This document shows, in pieces, positions 5,780 through 13,330 of a DNA stretch of 13,330 nt. The position numbers were made by a program, and so were the translations under genes. The DNA is taken from contig JAISTJ010000011.1 of assembly GCA_031272655.1 (NCBI GenBank), forward strand, positions 1 to 13,330. The letters run 5' to 3'. Positions within the stretch are counted from its first letter, which is position 1. Every line of letters starts with the position of its first letter. The notes under the pieces were generated by a model. It saw only the letters and a list, made by a program, of their open reading frames with translations. It was not told the DNA's origin and ran no database searches. The DNA is from Tannerella sp. Its GTDB lineage: Bacteria; Bacteroidota; Bacteroidia; Bacteroidales; Tannerellaceae.

Positions 5780-8700
5780 TCAAAATTTGCATTTTTTTTT
5801 ATGGACGATCTCATAAATCACAGGAATGATGTAAATATTTAGTAATGTTGAAGTTATTAAACCGCCCAGAACTACCACAGCCATAGGACTTTGTATCTCA
5901 TTGCCGGACTTATCTCCCTGAAAAACAAGCGGTATCAGGGCTAAAGCAGCTGTCAGGGCTGTCATAAGGATAGGATTAAGGCGGTCGAGCGAGCCGTTGA
6001 CGACGATTTCGCGGGTAGGGGTCGTGGCATCGTGTTTGTGCCGCATCTCGTAATTCGAGACGAGCAGGATGCCGTTGCGAGTGGCGATGCCGAAGAGGGT
6101 GATGAAACCGATGACGGAGGGGATGCTCACTGTGCCGGAAGTGAAAAATACCGCTAACACGCCGCCTATCAGCGCTAATGGCAAATTTAAAAGCACTGTG
6201 GCAGAGAGAGTTACATTGCGAAACTCGCCGAAAAGCAGCAGGAAAATGATGCAGATTGCGACTAACGAGGTGATAAATAATGTCCGAGTTGCTTTTTCTG
6301 CGCTTTCAAACTGTCCGCCGTACTCAATGCGGTAATTTTCAGGCAGTTGTATCTTTGTTTCGATATTGTTTTTGATGTCGTCCACAACGGTTTTTAAGTC
6401 CCTGCCGGCCACATTTGCAGAGATGACGATTTTCCGTTGCACATTCTCCCTTGATATGGAACTTGGACCGCCGGTCGAAACTACTTCGGCCACTTCTTCA
6501 AGAGGCGCTTTTCTCCCGTTGCCGACGTCAATCAGGGCGGTTTTGATTTTTTCCATACTGCCGGTGTAGTTGCTGTCGAGCTTCAGTACAAGGTCGAAAC
6601 TACGCTGCCCTTCATAGATATCCGCTAATTTCTCGCCTTGAAAAGCCATCCCGACGAAGCTGTTAAAATCTTCCATCGTGATGCCGTAACGCGCCAACAT
6701 GCCTCTGTTTGGGCGGATTTGCAGCTGCGGCGTTTCTGTCTGCTGTTCAACCGACACGTCCACCAAGCCATCAATGCCGCCAATCGCCGCTTTGATCCTG
6801 TTTCCGAGCATAAAAAGTGCGCTTATATCGGTTCCGAACAGCTTTATAGCGATATTCGCCCTCGTACCGGAAAGAATGTGGTCAATACGGTGTCCGAGCG
6901 GCTGCCCGACGGTGGTGGCGATGCCCGGAACCCCGGCGAGGGTCTTGCGGACTTCCGCCATAAAAGCTTCGCGATCGCGTGTGCGTTTGTCGAGGTTGAA
7001 CTTGACATCAATCTCCGAGCTGTTTGCCGTCTGCGAGTGCTCGTCAAGCTCCCCGCGACCCGTGCGTCGCGCTGTGCTGACTACTTCAGGTATCTTCAGC
7101 AGTTCTGTTTCGGCAAGATTGCCCAGACGATCGCTCTCATCAAGCGAAACGCCCGGCGAAGTGATAGCGGAAATAGTCAGCGAGCCTTCGTTGAAATCGG
7201 GTAAAAAGCTCCTGCCCATCAGGAAAAACAGCGCTACAGCGGTAACAAACATGGCTACTGTGCCATAAAGTACTGATTTTCTGTGCTTTAGCGTCCATTC
7301 AAGCGACACTTTATAGATGGAACAGAGCTTGCGCGATAGCCAACTGTCTTTTTCGTTTTTGCCAAGATATTTTTCGCCCGAAAGCATCATACGGCACATC
7401 AACGGCGTAAGCGTCATTGCCGTAATCAGCGACATGAAAAGCGCTACTATATAGGCTATTCCAAGCGGTTTGAGCATCCGCCCTTCCATCCCCGAAAGGA
7501 AAAACAGGGGCAAAAACGCTACTATTATAATAAATGTGGCGTTGATAATGGACGCTCTTATTTCTTTCGAGGCGTGAAAAATTATATCCGTAGTCTTTTC
7601 TCGCTGTTCCGGTGGTAGTATATGATTGTGTTTCAGGCGTTTATATACATTTTCGACGTCAATAATGGCGTCGTCAACGAGCGAACCGATGGCAATACAT
7701 AAACCTCCAAGCGTCATTGTGTTGATATTCATGCCGGTATAATAAAGGATTATCATGGAACCGAGCAGTGAAACGGGTATTGCAACGACCGAAATAATCG
7801 TTGTGCGGATGCTTGCAAGAAACAGGAACAGTATGATTATCACGAATATAGCGCCTTCAATCAGCGCTTCGCCCACATTCCTGACCGACGATTCGATGAA
7901 ATCGGCCTGACGGAAAATGTGCGTGTCCATTTTGACGTCTTTGGGAAGTGTCCTGCGGATAGCCTCAAGATTTTTCTCGATATTTTGAGTAACGTTTAAA
8001 GTGTTGATATTCGGCTGTTTAGATATGGAAAGGATTACTGCCGGACGCGCGTTTTGGGATGCGTACCCTAAGCGAACGGCGCTTCCTGTCTTCACTTCCG
8101 CCACGTCGGCAACAGTAACAGGCTTACCCTTAACGGTTTTAATGTATGTAGAGCCTATTTCTTCAGGGTCGCTTGTGCGGGCTATTCCCCTGATAACGTA
8201 CTCATTACCATAGTCTCTAAGGATGCCGCCGGACGAGTTTTCGCTCAAAAAACGGCCTGTTCTCGCCAGCTCTTCCATCGTAACGCCGTAAACGCTCATC
8301 TTTTGCGGGTCTGCAAGTATCTGATACTGTTTGTAATCGCCGCCGATAATCGTTACCTGCGAGACACCGCCGGTAGCGAGGATAGCGGGTTTGACAGTCC
8401 ACTCGGCAATCGTCCGCAAGTCCATCATTGACGTCGAATCGGCCTGCAAACCGATGAAAAGTATTTCGCCCATCACGCTTGATTGCGGGGCAAGCGTGGG
8501 GGTTATGCCTTGAGGCATGGCGTCGCCGGACAGGGTTGCAATCTTTTCGCTTACCGTCTGACGCGCTTTGAAGATATCCGCACCCCACTCAAATTCTACC
8601 CAGACAAACGAATATCCCTGCATTGAAGCGGAACGTACGCGCCTGACGTTGGTGGCGCCGTTGACGGCTGTCTCAATATGAAACGTTACAAGCCGCTCGG

Positions 8701-8881
8701 TTTCTTCCGCCGACATCCCTTTCGTGTCGGTCATCACCACAACCGTCGGCGCAGTCAGGTCGGGAAAGACGTCTATATCGGTTTTGTCCGCTATATAGAG
8801 ACCTCCGACCGTGATTAACAGTGTTCCGAGCAGGATGAACAGCTTGTTTTGTAACGAAAATTTTATTATTGTATTAAGCAT
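5780..8881 (-). CDS. Heavy-metal efflux RND pump (CusA/CzcA family)
   Basis: A 1033-residue inner-membrane proton/metal antiporter, the usual length for the HME-RND group. It has the expected duplicated layout: helix 1 (about 13-30), a large periplasmic loop, helices 2-6 (about 341-500), helix 7 (about 540-558), a second loop beginning with FLPDFNEGSLTI, a typical HME signature, and helices 8-12 near the C-terminus. The proton-relay helix reads AIGSLVDDAIIDVENVYKRL (397-416) with acidic residues 403, 404, 408 and 410; hydrophobic multidrug pumps (AcrB type) lack this. The motif is closest to the CusA-like pattern (AIG-x-x-VDxAI-x-x-x-EN) but has extra Asp residues, so the metal (Cu, Ag, Zn, Co or Ni) cannot be fixed. 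The start lies 12 nt after the adaptor gene, in one operon. The tail is KKKCKF. Confidence 0.93.
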   Translation of the reverse strand: MLNTIIKFSLQNKLFILLGTLLITVGGLYIADKTDIDVFPDLTAPTVVVMTDTKGMSAEETERLVTFHIETAVNGATNVRRVRSASMQGYSFVWVEFEWGADIFKARQTVSEKIATLSGDAMPQGITPTLAPQSSVMGEILFIGLQADSTSMMDLRTIAEWTVKPAILATGGVSQVTIIGGDYKQYQILADPQKMSVYGVTMEELARTGRFLSENSSGGILRDYGNEYVIRGIARTSDPEEIGSTYIKTVKGKPVTVADVAEVKTGSAVRLGYASQNARPAVILSISKQPNINTLNVTQNIEKNLEAIRRTLPKDVKMDTHIFRQADFIESSVRNVGEALIEGAIFVIIILFLFLASIRTTIISVVAIPVSLLGSMIILYYTGMNINTMTLGGLCIAIGSLVDDAIIDVENVYKRLKHNHILPPEQREKTTDIIFHASKEIRASIINATFIIIVAFLPLFFLSGMEGRMLKPLGIAYIVALFMSLITAMTLTPLMCRMMLSGEKYLGKNEKDSWLSRKLCSIYKVSLEWTLKHRKSVLYGTVAMFVTAVALFFLMGRSFLPDFNEGSLTISAITSPGVSLDESDRLGNLAETELLKIPEVVSTARRTGRGELDEHSQTANSSEIDVKFNLDKRTRDREAFMAEVRKTLAGVPGIATTVGQPLGHRIDHILSGTRANIAIKLFGTDISALFMLGNRIKAAIGGIDGLVDVSVEQQTETPQLQIRPNRGMLARYGITMEDFNSFVGMAFQGEKLADIYEGQRSFDLVLKLDSNYTGSMEKIKTALIDVGNGRKAPLEEVAEVVSTGGPSSISRENVQRKIVISANVAGRDLKTVVDDIKNNIETKIQLPENYRIEYGGQFESAEKATRTLFITSLVAICIIFLLLFGEFRNVTLSATVLLNLPLALIGGVLAVFFTSGTVSIPSVIGFITLFGIATRNGILLVSNYEMRHKHDATTPTREIVVNGSLDRLNPILMTALTAALALIPLVFQGDKSGNEIQSPMAVVVLGGLITSTLLNIYIIPVIYEIVHKKKCKF

Positions 8882-8893
8882 AATTTGTTGATT

Positions 8894-10045
8894 TTAATGT
8901 ACATGACCCGCATGAGTGTCCAACGCGCCGCTCGACTGTGCAAGCTTGATGTTTACAGCGCCCTTGCAGACTACCGTTTCGCCTTCCTGCAAGCCTTCAA
9001 GTATCGCGATGCGAAGCCCGTCTGTCGCGCCCGTAACTACCGCACGCTTCTCGTAATGCTCCGGCTCGTCGGTCTCAACAAACACAAAATAAGCGCCCAT
9101 CTCTTCAATAACCGCTTCCTTAGGAATCGTTAGCGCCTGCCTGTCGGTTTGCGTCCTGATAAAAAGCTCTACAAAACTGCCGGCCGGCATCAATTCTTTT
9201 TTGTTTTTTACCTTGAGAATCACAGGAATAAGCGGATTATCGGCGTCTGCCGTTTTTCCGTATGAAACTACCTGACCTTCAAGCTCTTCGAGCGTGAAAG
9301 TATGTCTGTTTCTCAATGTCCTGATATTCACAGTGGTAATCGCTTCGAGGGCTTCATAATACCTCGTCTGCACTTCCGCCCTGATATACAGCTCTTTGTT
9401 TTGGGAAACCTCCGCTAAAGGCTGACCCGCTTCGGCGTACTGGCCGTTTTGCACCAAAATATCTGTTATATAACCGTTTATAGGTGATTTTACTGTATGA
9501 GCGCCCGACGAAAAATTGCGCTTGATGATTTCGTAAACTGTTTCGGCATTAATAAAGTCAGTTTCGGCCTGCAATAGCTCTCTTGTTGATACAAGTCGCT
9601 TATCTGCAAGGTCTTTCTTGCGTTCGTATTCCGCTTTTGTGCGTTTATAATTGCTTTCCGCCTCTGTGTATCGCATAACAAGGTTATTATCAATCATTTC
9701 ACCGCTGTAAACCGAAAACAACACCTGTCCAGCCTTGACTTCCTTGCCTTCAAGTACGTCAATGCCTGAAAATAAGACTGTTCCGCTTGTTTTAGCTATA
9801 ATAACATGCTCGTCTTTTCTTGCGGTCAAAATCTGCGCCGTAGTGCGAATTACCGGACCGAACGGCTCTTTTACGGCTTGTTCGGTCTGCAGTCCGGCTT
9901 TGAGACCCTGCGCTTCCGTGAACATCACAATATTGGCTTCTTCTTCCTCGTGCGCTTCTTTATGTTCGTGACTGTGCTTTTCCGCACATCCCACAACGGT
10001 ATATGCCGCCAGCAGCATAACCGTCAAAAACTTATATTTTTTCAT
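8894..10045 (-). CDS. RND efflux adaptor lipoprotein with His-rich ends (CusB/CzcB family)
   Basis: A 383-residue membrane-fusion protein linking the pump to an outer-membrane channel in the periplasm. A lipoprotein signal ends in VVGC, making Cys20 the probable lipid anchor. Directly after it is a metal-binding-looking stretch, KHSHEHKEAHEEEE (23-36, His 24, 26, 28, 32). The order is then split biotinyl-lipoyl halves (about 78-115 and 182-215) around a helical hairpin (about 118-178), a beta-barrel domain, and a membrane-proximal region, closing with DTHAGHVH (376-383). His and Glu at both ends, rather than the Met cluster of E. coli CusB, hint at divalent metals such as Zn, Co or Ni, but copper is not excluded (inference). 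The gene is 12 nt upstream of the pump and 84 nt downstream of the His-rich small protein, with a 20-bp palindrome in that gap. Confidence 0.92.
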   Translation of the reverse strand: MKKYKFLTVMLLAAYTVVGCAEKHSHEHKEAHEEEEANIVMFTEAQGLKAGLQTEQAVKEPFGPVIRTTAQILTARKDEHVIIAKTSGTVLFSGIDVLEGKEVKAGQVLFSVYSGEMIDNNLVMRYTEAESNYKRTKAEYERKKDLADKRLVSTRELLQAETDFINAETVYEIIKRNFSSGAHTVKSPINGYITDILVQNGQYAEAGQPLAEVSQNKELYIRAEVQTRYYEALEAITTVNIRTLRNRHTFTLEELEGQVVSYGKTADADNPLIPVILKVKNKKELMPAGSFVELFIRTQTDRQALTIPKEAVIEEMGAYFVFVETDEPEHYEKRAVVTGATDGLRIAILEGLQEGETVVCKGAVNIKLAQSSGALDTHAGHVH

Positions 10046-10081
10046 AAATTGTTGGCTGTTAGTTAAATAAAAATCATATAG

Positions 10082-10101
10082 AGACGTTACATGTAACGTC
10101 T
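10082..10101. repeat. 20-bp perfect palindrome before the adaptor gene
   Basis: AGACGTTACATGTAACGTCT is its own exact reverse complement. It lies in the 84-nt gap between the His-rich gene and the adaptor, 36 nt before the adaptor ATG. It could be the operator of a dimeric regulator or an mRNA hairpin (8-bp stem, CATG loop). The run of T after it on the minus strand starts only after about 8 nt and is interrupted, so it is a poor terminator. Confidence 0.85.
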
Positions 10102-10129
10102 AATAACTAAATAAAATGAAATACAACAT

Positions 10130-10561
10130 TTAAACCGGCGGAGCGCGCAAACCGCCTACTGAAGCTATAATCGCCTCATAATCATGTAATAAGTAAGGTT
10201 TTTTAAGGCATCTGTTTTCAGGAATTTTTATATGTGTCAGCTCTTGCTGATACAGGTTGCAATGTAACGGCTGAAAAGTCGGCAAAACAACAATTTTATC
10301 GTAACTTTCTGAATGTGAGCCGATAAAATAACTACCCATTGAACAATACGCTTCATCATCTTCATGGTTTGCATGTTCGTGGGCAAGACCCTCCGGCTGC
10401 GACTCATGGTGGCTTATTGCTATATGGTTGCAGTCGCAGTGAGTGTAATATTCCAATAACGAGAAGTGATTATGGTGATGATGAGGAATAAAAGCATGAA
10501 CCGTCATTATCACATTAGCGATAACAAGGAACAATACCGATATTTTTCTCTTCTCACTCAT
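10130..10561 (-). CDS. Small His-rich exported protein heading the metal-efflux operon
   Basis: A 143-residue protein with a hydrophobic N-terminal segment (about 7-24, signal peptide or anchor) followed by PHHHHNH at 26-32. I count 17 histidines (including 27-30, 32, 41, 46, 51, 52, 61, 63, 66) and five cysteines (42, 44, 73, 101, 118), concentrated in the first half after the signal. This composition suggests periplasmic metal binding, perhaps buffering or delivering metal to the pump (inference). The C-terminus reads GGLRAPPV. From memory, small proteins with a His cluster and an LRAPP-like end precede CusBA-type operons in other Bacteroidota and carry a domain-of-unknown-function label; I cannot confirm the family number here. 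It is preceded by a good promoter and is the first gene of the operon. Confidence 0.8.
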   Translation of the reverse strand: MSEKRKISVLFLVIANVIMTVHAFIPHHHHNHFSLLEYYTHCDCNHIAISHHESQPEGLAHEHANHEDDEAYCSMGSYFIGSHSESYDKIVVLPTFQPLHCNLYQQELTHIKIPENRCLKKPYLLHDYEAIIASVGGLRAPPV

Positions 10562-10586
10562 AAATTATTATTTATCAATTCGCCCG

Positions 10587-10617
10587 CAAAGATACGAATA
10601 AATTGACAAATAACAAT
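10587..10617 (-). promoter_or_regulatory. Bacteroidota-type promoter of the metal-efflux operon
   Basis: On the minus strand ATTG (10617-10614) is followed after 19 nt by TATCTTTG (10594-10587). The -7 box is an exact TAnnTTTG and the -33 box matches 3 of 4. Transcription would start near 10580, about 20 nt before the ATG of the His-rich gene. No operator-like palindrome is seen directly over these boxes. Confidence 0.6.
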
Positions 10618-10620
10618 TGA

Positions 10621-10664
10621 AAAATTAAAAATTTTTTATCATTGAAAGTGCAACACTTACAATG
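10621..10664 (-). terminator. Probable terminator downstream of sppA
   Basis: Arms CATTGAAAGTG (10640-10650) and CACTTACAATG (10654-10664) pair over 11 positions with one internal mismatch and a 3-nt loop. On the minus strand the stem is followed by ATAAAAAATTTTTAATTTTT, so the U-rich tract is present but begins several bases late. It sits 13 nt beyond the sppA stop, just upstream of the next promoter, which fits a termination role. Confidence 0.5.
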
Positions 10665-10677
10665 AATATGTCAAAAG

Positions 10678-12486
10678 TCAGAACACAACCCGTTCTGTCA
10701 TTACGGCTTGGCGGATATCGGTGGTGCGGATTGTTTTTTCTATGAGGCTGTTTTTGAGGTCGTCTTCGTTGGTGATAAACTTGATGAAGCGCATCTTGGC
10801 GCCATCCATAGTGCTTTTCATCAACTTAGTCATAAAGTCCTCTTTAACAGGATATTCCTTTATCCGATATTCCTCTATTCCGGCTTTCTCGGCGGCAATA
10901 GCTATGGCGTCGTCGAGACCGCCGAGCTTGTCCACTAAACCTATCTCAAGTGCCTGAGCGCCTGTCCAAACGCGACCCTGACCGATAGCGTCAATTTCTG
11001 CTTTTGTCATGGAGCGTCCGTCGGCGCAGCGGGTCGTAAACAGGTCGTAGCCGCGTTCAATGTAGCTTTGCAACAACTTGCTTTCTTCGTCGGTCATGCC
11101 GCGCGACATTGCGCTGACAAGCATCGGGATGCCGAAACTTGCGCCGCCGAAATTACTGTGGCGGTTAGTTTTCACCTCGTCAAAGCTAAGTCCTATGTTT
11201 TTTGCCATTTGTTCGCCGTCGGGGAAAAGTCCGAAGATACCTATTGAGCCGGTAAGAGTGGTCGGCTCGGCGACTATGCTGTTAGCTGCACATGAGATAT
11301 AGTAACCGCCTGATGCTGCGTATGTTCCCATCGAAACGACGACAGGTTTAACTTCGCGCAGTTCGACGACTGCATTCCATATCTGTTCGCTGGCATAAGC
11401 GCTGCCTCCCGGCGAATTGACGCGGAACACGACGGCTTTGACGTTTTCGTCTTCCTTAAGTTTCTTCAGTTCGGCGACAAACTCTTTGGCGGTAATAGCC
11501 AGATCCGAAAGCAGAGGTGAAGAGGTTGCTTCGTCCGAGAGAATTTGTCCTTCGGCAAACAACACCGCGATGCGGTCTTTGCTCTTCTTGTGGTCTTGCT
11601 TATTGGGGACGCTCTGAAGATTTTTAACAGTCGCAATGCGCAGTTTGTCTTTATCTTTCGTCTCCGTGAGTTGTTTCAGATATGCCTCTACATCAGGCGT
11701 ATATAGCAGAGTATCAACCATTCCAAGCATTTCAAGCGAATCTGCAGGGGTGAAAAGCAGGCAGCGGTCGGCGTAATCGTTGAGAGTTTCGACCGACAGG
11801 TTGCGGCTCTCGGAAATGCCTTTCAAGATATGCGACCACGTGCTGTTGAGGAACGAAGAAACCTGCTCGCGGTTGGCGTCGCTCATTTTGTCTTGAATGT
11901 ATGGTTCAACAGCCGACTTGTATGTCCCGACTTTAAATACCTGATATTTAATGCCAAGCTTATCGAACATGCCGCGTACGGAAGCAAAAGTGCTTCCCAT
12001 ACCCATAAATTCTATTAATCCCAGCGGGTTAATGATGATTTTGTCGGCTACCGACGCAATGTAATAGGCGCCTTGAGTATAGGTGTCCCCGTAAGCGACG
12101 ACCCACTTGCCGCTTTCCTTGAATTCGGCAAGCGCCCGTCGGATTGGTTCGTAACTTGCAACGCCGCCGCTGATAGCGCCGGCTTTCAGGTAGATCCCTT
12201 TGACAAAATCGTTGTCTTTAGCCTTGCGGATGGCCTTGACAGTCTCGTCAATGCCGCTTGTAGAGCCACCGGTGAAAGCGTTCAACGGACTGTCGTTCTC
12301 GCGCTCGGAAAATTCGCCGTTGAGGTCAATTTGCAGTACTGTCCTGTCTTTCAGGATATACGCTGATTTACTGCCCATGCTTGCGGCCATGCCTGCGAAC
12401 ATGATGAATCCTATAATCGAGAACAGTATCGCTCCGACTATAACTGCTGCCAATGCAGCAAAAAATGTTTTAAAAAAATTGCTCAT
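10678..12486 (-). CDS. sppA: Signal peptide peptidase SppA, long (67-kDa type) form
   Basis: A 602-residue membrane-anchored serine/lysine protease that degrades leftover signal peptides on the outer face of the cytoplasmic membrane. It has one N-terminal anchor helix (about 7-34), then two tandem ClpP/crotonase-like halves, the double-domain architecture of the E. coli enzyme. The general-base lysine is Lys190 in KVGTYKSAVEPY in the first half, and the nucleophile is Ser392 in YAASGGYY in the second half, after VNSPGGS at 356-362. Both catalytic residues are present, so an active enzyme is expected. It appears to be a single-gene transcript: its own promoter upstream, a probable terminator downstream, and a divergent ABC transporter gene on the other side. 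Confidence 0.95.
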   Translation of the reverse strand: MSNFFKTFFAALAAVIVGAILFSIIGFIMFAGMAASMGSKSAYILKDRTVLQIDLNGEFSERENDSPLNAFTGGSTSGIDETVKAIRKAKDNDFVKGIYLKAGAISGGVASYEPIRRALAEFKESGKWVVAYGDTYTQGAYYIASVADKIIINPLGLIEFMGMGSTFASVRGMFDKLGIKYQVFKVGTYKSAVEPYIQDKMSDANREQVSSFLNSTWSHILKGISESRNLSVETLNDYADRCLLFTPADSLEMLGMVDTLLYTPDVEAYLKQLTETKDKDKLRIATVKNLQSVPNKQDHKKSKDRIAVLFAEGQILSDEATSSPLLSDLAITAKEFVAELKKLKEDENVKAVVFRVNSPGGSAYASEQIWNAVVELREVKPVVVSMGTYAASGGYYISCAANSIVAEPTTLTGSIGIFGLFPDGEQMAKNIGLSFDEVKTNRHSNFGGASFGIPMLVSAMSRGMTDEESKLLQSYIERGYDLFTTRCADGRSMTKAEIDAIGQGRVWTGAQALEIGLVDKLGGLDDAIAIAAEKAGIEEYRIKEYPVKEDFMTKLMKSTMDGAKMRFIKFITNEDDLKNSLIEKTIRTTDIRQAVMTERVVF

Positions 12487-12506
12487 ACCGTATTAATTTT
12501 AAAGTG

Positions 12507-12538
12507 CAAAGAAACGAATAATTTTTTAATCCGCCAAA
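12507..12538 (-). promoter_or_regulatory. Bacteroidota-type promoter of sppA
   Basis: On the minus strand TTTG (12538-12535) is followed after 20 nt by TTTCTTTG (12514-12507), one mismatch from TAnnTTTG. Transcription would start near 12500, about 15 nt before the ATG. The -33 box is part of TTTGGCGG, which pairs with a TGGCGG on the other strand near 12586-12591. Confidence 0.55.
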
Positions 12539-12609
12539 TTTTTCGGCAAAAAAATAAGAAAATTCGCTAAAAATCACTTACTTTGTGGCGGTTTTTATTA
12601 GAGATTTTG

Positions 12610-13330
12610 ATGTATCAGATTGAGGTCAAAGATATTTGTAAATCGTTCAAGGATGTGCATGCTGTGCGGGGTATTTCTCTGAATATCACAGCGGGAGAAT
12701 ATGTCGCGTTGCTCGGCCCTAACGGCGCAGGCAAAACTACTACCGTGGAGATGATGGAAGGCTTGCGCAAACCCGACAGCGGCACAATCCGCATCGAGGG
12801 TATGAACTGGCAGCGGCATGAGAAAGAGCTGCGGCGCATCATCGGTTTGTCACTTCAGGAAACGCGCTTCACCGAGAAACTGACTGTTACAGAGACGCTT
12901 TGCCTCTTTGCCTCGTTCTTCCGCATGAATTTCGCCCGTGTGGAAGAGGTGATAACGCTTACAGGTCTTGAAGAGAAACGCAAAGCGCTGACAGGGACGC
13001 TCTCCGGCGGGCAACGGCAGCGGTTAGCGCTCGCTGTGGCGCTGCTAAACCGCCCGCGCATCCTATTTCTCGACGAACCAACTACCGGACTTGACCCGCA
13101 CTCGCGCTTCGACCTCTGGAACATCCTCAAATCTCTTAAAGATGAAGGTGATACGACGCTAATCCTCACTACTCATTATATGGAAGAAGCAGAATCGCTG
13201 TGCGACCATATAATAATTGTGGACGACGGCGTGATACTGCGCGAAGGCTCCCTTCAAACCCTGCTCAACGACGGTCAAGCCGCTAACCTCGATGAACTCT
13301 TCATCAAACTCACCGGCAAAGAACTGAGAG
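12610..13330 (+). CDS. ABC-2-type exporter ATP-binding protein, 3'-truncated by window edge
   Basis: The frame is open for 240 codons from the ATG at 12610 to the window end. All ATPase motifs are intact: Walker A GPNGAGKTT at 36-44, Q-loop Gln83, signature LSGGQ at 131-135, Walker B LFLDEP at 152-157, D-loop GLD at 160-162, and the switch His189 in TTHYMEEAE. The end NLDELFIKLTGKE resembles the NLEDVFLxLTG ending of ABC-2 exporter ATPases (CcmA/NodI/YadG/YhaQ-like), so only a few codons are probably missing. It would act on the cytoplasmic face and energise export by a permease expected just beyond the window; the substrate cannot be predicted. It is divergent from sppA with 123 nt between the starts. 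A weak -7-like TTACTTTG lies at 12578-12585. Confidence 0.9.
   Translation, partial: MYQIEVKDICKSFKDVHAVRGISLNITAGEYVALLGPNGAGKTTTVEMMEGLRKPDSGTIRIEGMNWQRHEKELRRIIGLSLQETRFTEKLTVTETLCLFASFFRMNFARVEEVITLTGLEEKRKALTGTLSGGQRQRLALAVALLNRPRILFLDEPTTGLDPHSRFDLWNILKSLKDEGDTTLILTTHYMEEAESLCDHIIIVDDGVILREGSLQTLLNDGQAANLDELFIKLTGKELR

Noticed and set aside
6638..7268. Long plus-strand frames (about 188 codons each) inside the pump gene
   Set aside because: They lie antisense to strongly conserved RND pump sequence and show no recognisable motifs or promoter; they are shadow frames caused by codon bias.
5780..8881. Pump as an AcrB-type multidrug exporter
   Set aside because: Helix 4 with VDDAIIDVEN, the FNEGSL signature, and the His-rich partners point to the heavy-metal branch.
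10082..10101. Palindrome read as a rho-independent terminator
   Set aside because: The stem is AT-rich, and the T-run on the minus strand begins about 8 nt later and is interrupted. The gene order also suggests that the adaptor and pump depend on the upstream promoter.

Overview
The window looks like chromosomal DNA of a Bacteroidota bacterium, probably order Bacteroidales. The evidence is indirect but consistent. Several genes are preceded by the Bacteroidota-type promoter (TTTG at -33, about 19-20 nt spacer, TAnnTTTG at -7). The transketolase carries the motif variants I associate with this phylum (SDGGIQEE, GVSELTMACI). A degenerate trypsin-like/TPR exported protein and a small His-rich protein ahead of a CusBA-type pump also fit. 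I see no tRNA, rRNA, CRISPR array, insertion sequence or phage gene.

Layout. Positions 1-427 (minus) hold the N-terminal 142 residues of a corrinoid (B12-binding) protein, cut by the window edge. Positions 428-749 are an AT-rich divergent intergenic region dense in inverted repeats. Positions 750-1532 (plus) encode an unrecognised single-pass membrane protein whose 3' end is built from a G-free repeat array. Convergent to it, 5715-1525 (minus) is a compact operon: exported pseudoprotease-TPR protein, transketolase, ribose-5-phosphate isomerase B. The last two overlap by ATGA. Together tkt and rpiB supply part of the non-oxidative pentose phosphate pathway.

Positions 10561-5780 (minus) hold a metal-efflux operon: a small His-rich exported protein, a His-rich lipoprotein adaptor (CusB/CzcB family) and a heavy-metal RND pump (CusA/CzcA family). 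No outer-membrane channel gene lies in this cluster. A perfect 20-bp palindrome sits between the first two genes. Positions 12486-10678 (minus) encode the membrane protease SppA, followed by a likely terminator. Divergently from sppA, 12610 to the window end (plus) is the ATPase of an ABC-2-type exporter, nearly complete.

Most of the window is ordinary core and metal-resistance content. I found no convincing undescribed multi-gene system. The points most worth a second look are the inverted-repeat cluster at 534-666, the G-free repeat array at about 1446-1531 that shapes two gene ends, the fully degenerate protease triad of the TPR protein, and the palindrome at 10082-10101.
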